From Talpa occidentalis (taxonomy: Eukaryota; Chordata; Mammalia; Eulipotyphla; Talpidae): 64,000 bases of DNA. Below the pieces are notes generated by a model. That model searched no databases. It was given only the letters and a program-made list of their open reading frames with translations, and was not told where the DNA came from. A program made the position numbers and the translations under genes. Below are positions 23,610 through 34,632 of the stretch, in pieces; the first letter of the stretch is position 1; every line of letters begins with the position of its first letter. The DNA is taken from positions 65,163,361 to 65,227,360 of the forward strand of contig NW_023605194.1 in NCBI RefSeq assembly GCF_014898055.3. Direction: 5' to 3'.

Positions 23610-24379
23610 CTACTTGGCTCCAAAGACGGGTTAGCTCTAGCCATCATGACCCTTGGAGAGCCATGGAGAGTTCTCTGGCCTTGCTGTCTCCAGTGGGACC
23701 CACAAGGGCTTCTGGCTTTACCTTTTGGAGAAGCAGCCAAACCAGGGCACTCATGGACCAGATCAAAGGGCAGGTAAGGCCTCTATTCTTTTTTCCTTTA
23801 CCTCCTTCCCTGCCTCTCCACTTGATAGGCCCCCACTCCAGGTTCTACTAGATCATTTTCCTTTTATACAATGCATGTATTATTGAGCCAACATTGGTTA
23901 CAACACTGTATATGATGCATAAATATAGAATCCCACCTCTTCAGGTATATGCCACCACACCACACCCACCATGAGGGCACCCATAGTCCTCCATCATAAC
24001 CTATTTCCCACTTTCCTCTTTACCTTCCCTCCCTCTCCGGTACCTCAGTTTTACAGTGAACCTGCTTCCTTTCACAAATGTGAAATGTGACTCTCCCCTC
24101 AACGCCCCCCCCACCACCACCAATCAGAAGAAAGACCTCTGTGACCCTGAGATTGGGCAGATGGAGTCAGAGTGCCCACAGACTTTGGAGATAGAATTTT
24201 CCAGATTTGAATTTCCACTTAGCTATTTTTGGATTGTGTGGTTTTAGAGAGGTCTTCATCTCCTGGAATGTTCTTGCAGGATGATTGTAAATTAACAAGA
24301 AAACACAGGTCAGGGATTTGGTCCTCCATGGAGTCTTTCAGCTTCCCTCTCCTGTCTCCCAGGCACTATGCTCAGGCTA

Positions 24380-24475
24380 TGCACTCAAGACTTCTCATTT
24401 GTAAAATGGGCACAGGGGGGGGGGGGTGGGGGGGTGGGGGGGTGTTAAATGGATAATGTATGCAAGTGCTGGGGC
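24380..24475 (+). repeat. G-rich tract in a MIR relic
   Basis: TTTGTAAAATGGGCACAG (MIR-like) leads into 29 bases made only of G and single T at 24415-24443, then GTTAAATGGATAATGTATGCAAGTGCTGGGGCACC, again MIR-like. The G-tract looks like an expansion inside the old MIR. Confidence 0.6.
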
Positions 24476-24999
24476 ACCACAGGGGTCCTTGGAAAGGCCT
24501 ACCACTGGGATCCTACAGCCATCCTACAGGCACCAGGGGCCCAGGACTGATTTCCAAGTTTGGGCATATCCTGTTATAGTTGCTAGTCATCTAGACTCAA
24601 GCATGCCAATTGAACCCATTGCCAGGCAGGGCCAGGTCAGCTCATTTTCCATCCATGATATTGTCTCATGCAGGGAGCCCTTTTATTCAGACCCAGAGCA
24701 GTGGCCTGGGCTCCCACTGGGTGCATTGGCCTGACAGGGATTGTATAGTGTCTAGGCAAGTGCCATGTGCCACAAGGGACACGGTGATAGGGACAGGGAA
24801 GGCATGGGGCCAGAGAGACTCTGGGCATCCTAGAAAGAACACGGGCCAGGGTGACTGGCGTGTGGAAATCCCAGCCTTAATAACCTAGGCAGCCCAGGAC
24901 AGAGTGAGGGATAGTGCACCCACGATAGTGGGTGCTGAAGGGGTGGGGAAACATGCCAGAGGCGGAAGGGGCACGAGGAAACACTACACTTCCCCCCTC

Positions 25000-26900
25000 C
25001 CCTTCCAGGGCACCGGAAGAGGCACGCGGGGCGGTTGGCCGCGGCCCGGACAGCGGCCGTTGGCGAGCGGTGGCCTAGGCCAGGTGAGGTCAGGTACCTG
25101 GCCAGGTGGCGGCCACCATGACCAAGGACTCGCCTAGCCCTTCGGGCGGCAGCCGGGTGACATCCAAGAAACCGGGTGGTTCGGTGCCGTCAGCGGCTGT
25201 GCTGGAGGAACAGAGGCGGGAGCTGCTGAAGCTGCGAGCCGAGCTGGAGGCCGAGCGGGCGCGCGGGCGGGCAGAGAGGCGGCGCTTCTCAGACCAGGCG
25301 CGCCAGCTGCGGGAGGCGGCCGAGCAGGAACGGCAGCAGTTGGTTGACCATCTGCGCTCCAAGTGGGAGGCACAGCGCGGCCGGGACATGCGGCAGCTGC
25401 AGGAGGAGATGCTGCGAGAGCGCGAGGCTGAGATCCGGCAGCTGCTGCGCTGGAAGGAGGCCGAGCTGCGGCAGCTGCAGCAGCTGCTGCACCGCGAGCG
25501 CGACGGCGTCGTGCGCCAGGCCCGGGAGCTGCAGCGCCAGCTGGCCGAGGAGTTGGTGAGCCGCGGCCACTGCGGCCGCGCGGGGGCGCCCGAAGTCGCC
25601 GCGGCGCAGTGCCACTGTCGCTTGCAGGAGGTGCTGGCCCAACTCCGCTGGGAGACGGACGGCGAGCAGGCCTCGCGCATCCGCCACCTGCAGGCGGCGC
25701 GGGACGTGGAGCGCCAGCTTTTCCTCAAGTATATTCTGGAGCACTTCCGCTGGTCCACGGCTGTGCCCGGTTCCCCGGGATCTCCGGCAGTGCATTCTGA
25801 AGAGCCGCCCTCCGAGACGGCCGGAGACTCCTGTGGCCTCCCAAAGTCCGCCCGTCAACTGGAATCCCTCGGCAGCCGGAGCGGTGGCGTCAGGATGCGC
25901 TCCCGCTCCCTAGACGTGGTCCCGGCGGCGTGCTCCAATGCCCCTGCCAGCCTGCTCCCCACGCGCGCCGGCTCCCTCGACTCCTTGGCACCAGCGCGTT
26001 CCTGCTCGCTCGGCAGTACTCTGAGTCGTTCCAAGACCCCTGAATTCAAGGAGCCGGCCTCCTCCTCGCCAGACGCCTCCATCCTGGGCTCTCCGAGCCC
26101 CCCGCCGCCGCCATCACCAACTTCATCTGAGCGCAGGAGACCTAGCGACCCGCGAGCAGACTCCAGCAGCCAGTCCTGGGAGACCCTGATCCGCCCGCCC
26201 TCGGGCCTGGACTACCACGAGCTAGCTAGGCAGAACTCGGCACTGTCCGAGGTGTTGCAGGTGCTGGTGCGCCGCTACACCGGCCTGCAGAAAGAGAACA
26301 TGCAGCTGCGGCGCGCAGGCTTCCCGGAAGAGACAGAGGAGAAGGTGAAGCGGCTCAAAGGGAAGCAAGCGGAGCTGACCGGCCTGGCACGGCGCCTAGA
26401 AGACCGGGCACGCAGGCTCCAAGAAACCAACCTGCGAGCTATGAGCGCGCCTGTGCTTGGTGAGAGCCGCGCTAACCTGGAGCTGTGCCAGATCTTCGCA
26501 CGCCAGCGTGCCCGAGACTTGTCAGAGCAGGCCAGTGCGCTGCTGGCCAAGGACAAGCAAATAGAGGAGCTTCGGCAGGAGTGCCACCTGCTGCAGGTGC
26601 GCATGGCTTCGGGCCTCGACAGCCCGCACCCTGGGGGTGCTTCCACCCCTGTCCAGTGGCTCAAAGTCAACGACTTGGAGCGGCTGCAGCGCGAGTCCCA
26701 GTGGGAGGTGCTGCGCCTGCAGAAGCAGTTAACGCTGCAGCAGGGTACAGGAAGCGCCCAGGCTGAGGCGGGCAGCCAGAGAGCACTCTGTGTGAAGACT
26801 CGGCGCCAGGTGCAGGCACTGGAGCTAGAGTTGGCCGCTCGGCGGCGTGAGTGCGAGGAGCAGGGCGCCAAGGCAATGGCTGCACGAAGGCGCTGTGAGG
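25000..26900. promoter_or_regulatory. RIMBP3: CpG island over the RIMBP3 5' end
   Basis: GC and CpG density rise sharply from about 25000, stay high through the first half of the coding sequence and fade by about 27.1 kb. The 117 bases before the start codon contain an ETS-like CACCGGAAG near 25011-25019 and a GCGG-rich stretch, but no TATA box. The promoter probably lies here. The start site cannot be placed. Confidence 0.7.
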
Positions 26901-29900
26901 AGGCTGAAGTTCAGCTGCAGGCAGCCCTACAGGAGGGCGCCTGGCAGGCCAAGGAGAACGCCCGGCTGCAGGCCCAGGTCGACTGGATGCGCAAAGTAGC
27001 AGCTGAAAACAACGACCTGCGTGGGCAGCTGGACCGCACGTGCCAGGAGCGCGACTCAGCAGGCTTGCTGACTGAGCAACTGCTGCAGCAGGCAGCGCTT
27101 AGGCAGGATAGGCAACAACAGCTGCAGAACGACCTGCAGAAAGCCCTGAGTGATCTACAAGCTGCTCAGGAGGAGATGCGGACCCTGCAGCAGAGGCCCT
27201 GTCACCCTGCCAGTGACTCCAGGGAGGTTGCCCTCAAGTCCCCCAGCCCAAGCTTGGGGACCCAAATGACCAAGTTTTTGCCAGGGCCTGAAGACCAAGC
27301 ACCATCACAGCCCAGCAGAGACAAACAAGAGAAAGGGCTAACCTCCCTGCCAGAGCACCCACTTGCTCTTGTAGACTTAGCCAGTGGTCCCCAAATGCCA
27401 GACAAAGTGCCAGTTAGCCAACCTCTGGACTGCAGGTCCCAGAGTAAAAAAACCGACTCCCAGTCAAACTCCTCTTCCGAGGTGGAGTCCATGTGGGCCA
27501 CAGTTCCATCATGCCCTACTCTGGACATGGACACAGCTAGTGAGGTGGATGATTTAGAACCTGACAGTGTATCCTCAGCCCTGGAAGTGGGGGGCTCAGA
27601 GGCCCCTGCCACCCCAATAATTAAGATCTTCCTGGCTCGATATAGCTATAACCCATTTGAGGGACCCAACAAGCACCCTGAGAATGAGTTGCCTCTCATG
27701 GCTGGAGATTATGTATATATTTTTGGGGACATGGATGAGGATGGCTTCTATGAAGGGGAGCTTGAGGATGGCCGGCGGGGGCTGGTGCCCTCCAACCTGG
27801 TGGAACAGATTCCTGAGAGTGATGTCCTGGGCTGCCTGCCCCCCAAAGCCCCTGATCTTGGCCTCACTCATATCCTAGTTGGGCAGGGTATAACATCAAA
27901 AGAAGATACTGGTCATAGCTTATTACCTGGGAAAGCCCAGGGGACTGTGGACAGGGGACTGTGCCAGATGGTGAGGGCAGGTTCCAAGACAGAAGTGACA
28001 ATAGAAAACTCAGATGCCAAGTTAGAAGCTGGCCGGCTGGGCTTGGTGCAGAGTATGGAGGAGCAGGCCTTTTCCAGAACACTTTTGGGGGCCCAAGGGG
28101 TCTTTTGTGTGGTCCCCAAGCAACTACACCTACAAAGTGTTGCTAGCACATCAGCTGAGATCACCTGGGTGTATGGCAGCAGCAGCTACCCCCATGTGGT
28201 ATTCCTCAATGATCAGGAGCATGCCCTGGTCCCAGCAGGAGTGAATTGCTACACCTTCCTCTGCCTGCGTCCTGACACACAGTACCAGGTGCGAGTGGAG
28301 GTGCGGCTGCCATGGGACTTGCTGCATGTGCACTGGGAAATGGTGTCCTCCACCATCACCTTTACCACACCCATGGCAGGACCCCCTGACCCTCCGCTGG
28401 ATGTTCTAGTGGAGCGCCATGCCTCAACAGGCCTCTTGGTGGTCAGCTGGCTCCCTGTGACCATTGATTCAGCTGGGTCCTCCAATGGAGTCCAGGTCAC
28501 TGGTTATGCTGTGTATGCCGATGGGCTCAAGGTTGCAGAGGTCTCTGATGCCACTGCCGGGAGCACCATGTTGGAATTTTCCCAGCTCCAGAGGCCACTA
28601 ATGTGCCAAAAGGTCTCAGTGAGAACCATGTCACTTTGTGGCGAGTCCCTGGATTCAGTGCCAGCTCAGATCCCTCAGGACTGTGCAACCTGTCACCAAT
28701 TGCCAGACGCCTCTTCCTTTAGTTACACCTGTGGTGATACATCCACCTACAGAGTCACCTTCCCTGTCTGCCCTCAGAGACTAGTAATGGCTCCCCTGAG
28801 TGCCAAGGCTAGCCTACATACCCCTAGAAGCTGTGGGGAGCCCCAAACTGAGTTTCCAGAAGCACTCCCTGAAGAACTCCCAGGGAGGTGGTCCCTGGTG
28901 CCCAATTTGAGTTCAGAAAAAGACTGTCTTGGTGTAGAGTTTGGCAGTCAAGTCCAGGGGCCCACAGAGGCCTGGGAGATCTGCAGAAAGGACCTGCTTT
29001 ATCGAAAGAGCCTCCAAAGTCATAGGCCACCACAACCCAGTGGCCAGTCTGGTGGGGAAGACGACCACTACTGGTACATGGACGCAAGCAAAAGTCATGC
29101 TCTGGGAATGATCCATCCATCCCCTGATGGTGGGCCCAGGAAAGAACCATGTCAGGAAAAACCTGGCCTTGAGAAGAACCTTAGGCAAAAGCAAAATGCT
29201 CCAGTGTTCCCTTCATCCCAGCTGGGTATCAGCCAACACTACGAATCTGACTTTAATGACATTTTACAAGAGGAGACAGTACACTTCAGTCCCTGGTGCA
29301 CAGAAAGTCAAGAGCAGAGAAAGGAACTTAGAATCCAGACTCCAGGGTTCAGGAGAGAGGGCCAGCTCTGTAAGCCCAGTTTGACACTGTGTCCAGCTTC
29401 CTCCAGCAAAGTCATTAAGATGTGCAGGGGTGTCCCCTCACTAGAGACAGAGGCAGAGAGACTGACTACAGTCTTTATAGCACTCTTTGATTATGACCCC
29501 CTGGTGATGTCTGCTAATGATGAGGCTGCAGAGCATGAGCTGACCTTTCAGAAAGGGCAGTTGCTGAGAGTGTGGGGTTCTCAAGATGCCCGAGGCTTCT
29601 ACCATGGTGAATGTAATGGGCAAGTGGGCAGCATCCCTGGGCACCTGGTGACCAAGTTGGAGGCAGACATGGGGCAGACTGATGGGACATGGCACTTACC
29701 AGCACAAGGACTCCTGCCCTCTGTGGCCCACATCGATGACTTTGCAGGGCTCACCAGTCCCCATGACTCCTTCCCCATGTCCCAAGGGAACTGCAGGAGG
29801 ACCCCACTGTGGATGCCAAAGACCATGATTGCAGCCTTGGACTATGACCCTAAGGATGGGCAAACAGGGGGCCAGGGAATATGCAAGTTGTCACTGAAGA

Positions 29901-30025
29901 TGGGGGATGTGGTCACAGTCTATGGGCCTATGGATGACAAGGGATTCTATTATGGGGAGTCAGATGGCCACAAAGGCCTGGTCCCAGCCCACCTGTTGGA
30001 TCACATGGCCCTTCATGGAGAGTGA
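25118..30025 (+). CDS. RIMBP3: RIMS-binding protein 3 (RIMBP3), intact single exon
   Basis: RIMBP3 is a testis protein of the manchette, the microtubule skirt that shapes the sperm head. It works with HOOK1, and its loss in mouse causes malformed sperm heads. The frame is open for 1635 codons, against 1639 residues in human. I chose the ATG at 25118 because it sits in GCCACCATG, a strong Kozak context, and begins MTKDSPSP as in the family. Four in-frame codons upstream would need a GTG start. Domains: coiled coils at about residues 27-150 and 170-210, a Ser- and Pro-rich stretch at 220-350 (poly-Pro near 326), long coiled coils at 371-691, SH3 at 836-898 ([14 protein letters not shown]...GLVPSN), FN3 at about 1000-1083 and 1087-1185, SH3 at 1451-1516 (FIALFDYDP) and SH3 at 1568-1632 (MIAALDYDP...FYYGE...GLVPAHLL). 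The absence of introns is normal for this gene, which derives from a RIMBP-family ancestor by retroposition. I see no frameshift or early stop. Confidence 0.97.
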   Translation: MTKDSPSPSGGSRVTSKKPGGSVPSAAVLEEQRRELLKLRAELEAERARGRAERRRFSDQARQLREAAEQERQQLVDHLRSKWEAQRGRDMRQLQEEMLREREAEIRQLLRWKEAELRQLQQLLHRERDGVVRQARELQRQLAEELVSRGHCGRAGAPEVAAAQCHCRLQEVLAQLRWETDGEQASRIRHLQAARDVERQLFLKYILEHFRWSTAVPGSPGSPAVHSEEPPSETAGDSCGLPKSARQLESLGSRSGGVRMRSRSLDVVPAACSNAPASLLPTRAGSLDSLAPARSCSLGSTLSRSKTPEFKEPASSSPDASILGSPSPPPPPSPTSSERRRPSDPRADSSSQSWETLIRPPSGLDYHELARQNSALSEVLQVLVRRYTGLQKENMQLRRAGFPEETEEKVKRLKGKQAELTGLARRLEDRARRLQETNLRAMSAPVLGESRANLELCQIFARQRARDLSEQASALLAKDKQIEELRQECHLLQVRMASGLDSPHPGGASTPVQWLKVNDLERLQRESQWEVLRLQKQLTLQQGTGSAQAEAGSQRALCVKTRRQVQALELELAARRRECEEQGAKAMAARRRCEEAEVQLQAALQEGAWQAKENARLQAQVDWMRKVAAENNDLRGQLDRTCQERDSAGLLTEQLLQQAALRQDRQQQLQNDLQKALSDLQAAQEEMRTLQQRPCHPASDSREVALKSPSPSLGTQMTKFLPGPEDQAPSQPSRDKQEKGLTSLPEHPLALVDLASGPQMPDKVPVSQPLDCRSQSKKTDSQSNSSSEVESMWATVPSCPTLDMDTASEVDDLEPDSVSSALEVGGSEAPATPIIKIFLARYSYNPFEGPNKHPENELPLMAGDYVYIFGDMDEDGFYEGELEDGRRGLVPSNLVEQIPESDVLGCLPPKAPDLGLTHILVGQGITSKEDTGHSLLPGKAQGTVDRGLCQMVRAGSKTEVTIENSDAKLEAGRLGLVQSMEEQAFSRTLLGAQGVFCVVPKQLHLQSVASTSAEITWVYGSSSYPHVVFLNDQEHALVPAGVNCYTFLCLRPDTQYQVRVEVRLPWDLLHVHWEMVSSTITFTTPMAGPPDPPLDVLVERHASTGLLVVSWLPVTIDSAGSSNGVQVTGYAVYADGLKVAEVSDATAGSTMLEFSQLQRPLMCQKVSVRTMSLCGESLDSVPAQIPQDCATCHQLPDASSFSYTCGDTSTYRVTFPVCPQRLVMAPLSAKASLHTPRSCGEPQTEFPEALPEELPGRWSLVPNLSSEKDCLGVEFGSQVQGPTEAWEICRKDLLYRKSLQSHRPPQPSGQSGGEDDHYWYMDASKSHALGMIHPSPDGGPRKEPCQEKPGLEKNLRQKQNAPVFPSSQLGISQHYESDFNDILQEETVHFSPWCTESQEQRKELRIQTPGFRREGQLCKPSLTLCPASSSKVIKMCRGVPSLETEAERLTTVFIALFDYDPLVMSANDEAAEHELTFQKGQLLRVWGSQDARGFYHGECNGQVGSIPGHLVTKLEADMGQTDGTWHLPAQGLLPSVAHIDDFAGLTSPHDSFPMSQGNCRRTPLWMPKTMIAALDYDPKDGQTGGQGICKLSLKMGDVVTVYGPMDDKGFYYGESDGHKGLVPAHLLDHMALHGE

Positions 30026-30490
30026 GCAAGACTCCCCACAGGGGTGGTGTCCTTTGGCCACCCACACCCAGCCAGAGAAGCAAGCAAGTATTTGAACCTT
30101 ATTACTTTATAACAATACCCCTCTTTACCTCTGTGAGCACCATTTGCCCCACACACTGCTGTGCTAAACCAGTGGCAATGCCCAGGCATCCCCTAATCAC
30201 CAGGAGAAGCAGGGCTCAAGCATGAACTGATCTGTTTCCAAATGAAATCAGAGCAAGCAGCACCAGAGTCTGAAAGGCCATTCCAGAGTTATTGCTAACC
30301 CTGACAGGTATTTGGGGAAGTGCCTTTTTTCTGTGGTCATATCTGTTTTCTGCAGAAGTTCAACATTATCCATCCATTGTCTGTATGAAAGTCTCAAGAA
30401 AAGTCTGACTCTTCAAAAAAAAGTGACCAGAATGTTATTTTTCTATCTTATGTTGAACCCCTCATTAAAATATTCATAGAAAAAAAGAAA
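30026..30490 (+). other. RIMBP3: Putative RIMBP3 3' UTR
   Basis: Sequence after the stop codon (TGA at 30023-30025) up to a variant poly(A) signal, ATTAAA, at 30464-30469, the first plausible one. An A-rich stretch follows at 30479-30490. There is no canonical AATAAA before it. The end point is an inference. Confidence 0.45.
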
Positions 30491-31440
30491 AATATTTTAG
30501 AAGTCAAAGCACAAGCAAGGGACACACACAGGCCACTCTTCCCTCTCACTTCTCTCCAGGGCTGCAGAAATGTTTTCCCATCAGGCATGGGAGAGTACCC
30601 TCTTAACTTTTTACAGTTCAGGGTCAACCAACAGGGATGCTGAGGGTCCAACCAAGAGCAGAGCTGAGAAGAAAGGCCCCCAAAAGCTTGGCACAATCTT
30701 TCCCACAGGCAACTCTAATGTAAGCCCTGGGTGGAGGGTAGGGAAAGTGTCACCCAGTTTAGAGTATCACTCTGCACACTTTCCTCAGTGTATCACTGAG
30801 ACTTCCCTGGGAGGGCATTTCCATAGTTAGTCAATTTGATAGAACAACCTGAGTTTCAGCACCCACCCCCCAACCTCATGGCTACAGAGTTGCTTTGTCT
30901 CCCACCCTACCCCCATTTTGTAGGTCCCCCCTCTGGGAGAATGGGGATGAGAGGTGGTCTTCATCTTTCTCTGCTTCTGTTTCCCCATCCTTTGTTTCCC
31001 ATGCCCACTGCCTTGCCTTTCCAGCCATAGAAGGAAATGCTTGGAAGGAAATGACTGAGACAGTTTCTTTGGAGAGTTGTGGACTGGATTTAGAGAGTTC
31101 ATCATCCCTGAGGTTGAAAGTGGGAACAAGGGAGGGATAGGACCAAGGACTCTCAGCCTGACACAATCACTGCTGCCTTATTCTCAGACAACACAGGAAC
31201 TAACACAACAGCCATGCTGTGCACGCACATATTTGCCACTCAGGCATGAGGCTGTGGACCTTAGCCAGGGAAGAAGTCTTTCTTACTCCCCTCCACCAAG
31301 GGCCACCATCATCCCTTTCTTGTTTACAACCACCTGTTTTTGATAGAGAGCAGGCTCAGAAGGCTCCACAGCTGGCTTGGGGAGGTAACCAAGAGTGGTT
31401 CACAAGTATTTTTTCAGTTGTGATAAAATATATGTAACAT

Positions 31441-32300
31441 TACTTTTTGCTTAGGCCCTTGGCCCTGACAGGATGGGGAAATGTCATGTTCTTCTTACCA
31501 CCAGGAAGCTCCAAAGTCACCAATGAGATCAAAAGTGGCAGAGAAAACAGTACAAGAAAGCCTCTTGAGGTCCAATCCCAAAGGCCAAACCTTTTGGAGG
31601 CACTTCCCAAGCAAAAGGAATTGTGCTGGAGAAAGCAGGAGTTGAAACCAAACAGCCAAATCCTGCCTTTGGGAAGTGTATCAGAGTCCAGCTGGTCAAA
31701 AATGGCTGAAAAGTTGGTTTTTGTATCCAATGATGGTTGTTTGAATCTTACTGAGGAAAATGATGAGATTCTGGTTGCCAGATTTTGTCTCAAAGGTCAT
31801 GCTGCTGGTGATAGTCCTATAGTCACTTTAAGGTTGTCAAAACAGCCAGTGTTACTCTATTAGCCTCATGGGCCAGAAGGAGAGACCAAGATCATAAGTT
31901 TTTTTTTTTTTAATATTTTTATATATATATATTTTTAAATTGCTCTCAGTTTCTTTTTTTTTTTTTTAAGATTTATTTATTTATTTATACAAGCACTGGG
32001 TACAGTCAGAAGTGTGGGAGGGTGAGAGAATTCACCAGAGCCAGAGTGGGGAGCAGAGCAGGCAGAAGGACCGAAGTACACTGCTGAGGGGAGCAGCAGG
32101 CGGCAGGAGAGGTCTGCACGCCATGTGGGACCCTCCTCTGGTGGCCGGGGAGCAGCCGGGATTGAACCAGCGCTGCAGAGGCTGCGGGCAGCTTCGCAAC
32201 CCAGAGCTCAATCGCTGCGCCACCGGGGAGGCCCCGATCATAAGTTTTGATGGTGAAAACACAGTATCAATAATTTTCACATGCCAGCAAAAAAAAAAAA
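31441..32300 (+). pseudogene. Retrocopy of an unrecognised transcript, inside L1
   Basis: The L1 is broken after GTAACAT (31434-31440) and resumes with the same GTAACAT (32301-32307), directly after a 12-base A-tract (32289-32300). That pattern, a poly(A) end and a short TSD, marks a plus-strand retroposed insert of about 530 bases once the later SINE (31903-32235) and its TSD copy are removed. The insert has an open frame of 138 codons (31447-31863). The protein shows no motif I recognise, and I cannot name the source gene. The frame may be open by chance. The TSD is only 7 bp, so the boundary call is moderate. Confidence 0.5.
31903..32235 (-). mobile_element. tRNA-derived SINE, group A, with 3' extension
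   Basis: Inverted copy bounded by a perfect 13-bp TSD, GATCATAAGTTTT, at 31890-31902 and 32236-32248. Between the SINE's own tail (T-tract 31954-31967) and the TSD lies an extra AT-rich segment (31912-31953) and a second T-tract, which looks like a 3' transduction. Confidence 0.9.
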
Positions 32301-32610
32301 GTAACATGAAATGTACCATCTTAACCATTTTTAGAGACAAATTGGCAGTTATTGTTGCATTTACATTGGTGTGCAAACAATTTCCAGAACGCACTTCATC
32401 TTGCAAAGCTGAAACCCTGTTGATTAAACAACTCCCCATTCTCTTCTCTCCATAGATCCTGATAACCTCTAGGGCCACATGTAAATAGATTAATGCAGTA
32501 TTTGTCCTTTAGTGCCTTATTTATTTAATACCCTGGGCATAATTTCCTCAAAGTTCATCCATATTGTCACATGTGTCAGAATTTTCTTCTGACACAATTT
32601 TCTTCAACTT

Positions 32611-32878
32611 TTTTTTTTTTTTTTAAAGATTTATTTATTTATACAAGCACTGGGTACAGTCAGAAGTGCGGGAGGGTGAGAGAATTCACCAGAGCCAGAG
32701 CGGGGAGCAGAGCAGGCAGAAGGACTGAAGTACACTGCTGAGGGGAGCAGCGGGTGGCAGGAGAGGTCTGTGTGCCATGTGGGACACTCGCCCAGCAGCT
32801 GGGGATGGAACCGGCGCTGCAGAGGCTGCAGGCAGCTTTGCCTCCGAGAGCTCAACCACTGTGCCACCAGGGAGGCCC
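32611..32878 (-). mobile_element. tRNA-derived SINE, group A, nested in L1
   Basis: Inverted copy that splits the L1 fragment. TSDs are TCTTCAACTTTT from 32601 and TCTTCGACCTTT at 32879-32890 (two mismatches). The L1 text joins cleanly across it. Confidence 0.9.
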
Positions 32879-34341
32879 TCTTCGACCTTTTTTTAAGATT
32901 GGAATATTGTATATCCATATAATATTCCATTGTATGAATTGACCATATTTTGCTTATCATAGCACTCATCTGTTGACAGACATTTGGGTTGCTTCCACTA
33001 TTTTGGTTACTGTGAATAATGTTGCTATGGACATGGGAGCACAAATGTTTTCTCTCAGCTTCACAAATTTTCAAACCATCAGATCCTTATGAGTTCACAA
33101 CCCAGAATAGACCCTGCCTTCAGGCTCAGAAGGGTGAGCAACAGGAAAATGTCTGCAAGTCAGGACAGCCTTGCTCCTCCCAGCTCCTGAGTGCCAGGTT
33201 GGAGAAATTGCTAGGGTGCCCGAGTGTTACAGGGTAGGGGCGGGAAAGTTTAGCAAGAGAATAGAAACTTTAATCCATGTACTTCCATAATTAAAGATAA
33301 TAACTGTCATTCTATAAGAAACACATTGCAACCCAACAAGAATACTAGCCTTATTATTCTATCACTTTTTATTTTATTTAACTTTACATCCTTCCCTCAT
33401 CATTAGCCAAAATTGCTCACCTTTTCTCCAATAGCTGCATGGTAGTCTATGTTATGGCTATGAACAGGCATACCCACCCCTCACTCCAGCTTTATTTTTC
33501 TCCATAAGCCTGATCCTCACCTGGTATGTCCCTATTGCCCATGTTCCAACCCCACAACATTGCCGCTAGCCAAAATGTAAGCTCTGCGAAGGAGAGGACC
33601 TCTTTGGCTTGTTGAATACCTAGCATAAAAGGATGTTGGAACAAGCAGTTTTTGACCATGCCCTGTATGTGATCCCTGTGCTAGGCTCCACGCATTCACA
33701 TTGGGCAGATACACCCACAGGCTAGTGTAAGTCATGGGCAGTAGAGGGAGGCCTTGCTAATTCTCACCATGGGCACTGGAACAGGTGAGGACGACATTCT
33801 TAAGCAACATAAGGATGTGGATAGCTGGGAAGGCTTTCTAAGCAGTGGAAACAGCAGAAGCAAAGGCCCTAATACTTGAGGATAATGAGTGATTAACCTC
33901 ACATGGGGAATCTCAGGAAGCATTGGCACCAGAATAGGGAAAAGGATTGGGAATAGGTGCCTCAAGCTGCTGAGGGCCTCCTGTCCTAAAAGGGCTTCCA
34001 TCTGTCCTTGAAAGCTTGCTTTCACTGCCGCCAGGGGGCAGCCCGGATGCAGTAAGAGTTGATCCCCAGGGACTGTCAACCTGACCTGAGCTGTCTAGGC
34101 CCATACTTGCCTGCTCAGGCCCTGAGCCCCAAAGTCTGGGTGAGCAGAAAATATCTTTTTGCTCCTGCATGCTCAAGATTCAGACTCTTATCAGCCTTGT
34201 TTTCTCCCCGTCCTTTGTCCCACACTCTGGGAAAACCCTCACATGCCAAAGGGGACCTTCTTCCAGTGGATTCAGGACCATAATTAGCCCCCAATTCAGA
34301 CACCCGGGCACAGGAAGTCTTCCCTCTTCACAACACTTTTA

Positions 34342-34632
34342 TTTTATTTATTTATTTATTTTTTGAAGATTTATTTATTTATTTATACAAGCACTGGGTA
34401 CAGTCAGAAGAGCGGGAGGGTGAGAGAATTCACCAGAGCCAGAGCGGGGAGCAGAGCAGGCAGAAGGACCGAAGTACACTGCTGAGGGGAGCAGCGGGCG
34501 GCAGGAGAGGTCTGCGCGCCATGTGGGACCCTCCTCTGGTGGCCGGGGAGCAGCCGGGGATCGAACCAGCGCGGCAGAGGCCGCGGGCAGCTTCACAACC
34601 CAGCGCTCAACCGCTGCGCCACCGGGGAGGCC
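34342..34632 (-). mobile_element. tRNA-derived SINE, group A
   Basis: Very well preserved inverted copy with a perfect 16-bp TSD, CTTCACAACACTTTTA, at 34326-34341 and 34633-34648. A box TGGCGCAGCGG and B box GGTTCGATCCC are intact on the minus strand, making it a candidate young insertion. Confidence 0.95.

Larger units (their letters stand above)
16270..25000. other. Intergenic region between UBE2L3 and RIMBP3
   Basis: No coding exon is recognisable. The region holds MIR and L2 remnants, a pyrimidine-rich tract at 18.7-18.8 kb, four SINE copies (20.1, 21.35, and a nested pair at 23.05-23.6 kb) and a G-rich tract at 24.4 kb. In about 16630-18080, 19000-19980, 21680-22190 and 23620-24380 I see nothing beyond unique non-coding sequence. 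Confidence 0.75.
31408..33075 (+). mobile_element. L1 3'-region fragment, interrupted
   Basis: GTTGTGATAAAATATATGTAACAT (31417-31440) continues at 32301 as GTAACATGAAATGTACCATCTTAACCATTTTT. It then runs through 'TTTGTCCTTTAGTGCC', 'TTCATCCATATTGTCACATGTGTCAGAATTTTC', 'TAATATTCCATTGTATGAA' and 'GACATTTGGGTTGCTTCCACTATTTTGGTTACTGTGAATAATGTTGC', ending near 33060. This is the familiar order of old mammalian L1 (L1M-type) 3' sequence. A retrocopy (31441-32300) and a SINE (32609-32878) interrupt it. Confidence 0.8.

Noticed and set aside
25106..25117. Start of RIMBP3 four codons upstream (GTG read as Met)
   Set aside because: Mammalian translation would use the strong Kozak ATG at 25118, which also gives the family N-terminus.
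25090..25858. Long antisense frames over the RIMBP3 5' half
   Set aside because: They are shadows of GC-rich coiled-coil coding sequence, with arginine- and serine-rich low-complexity translation.
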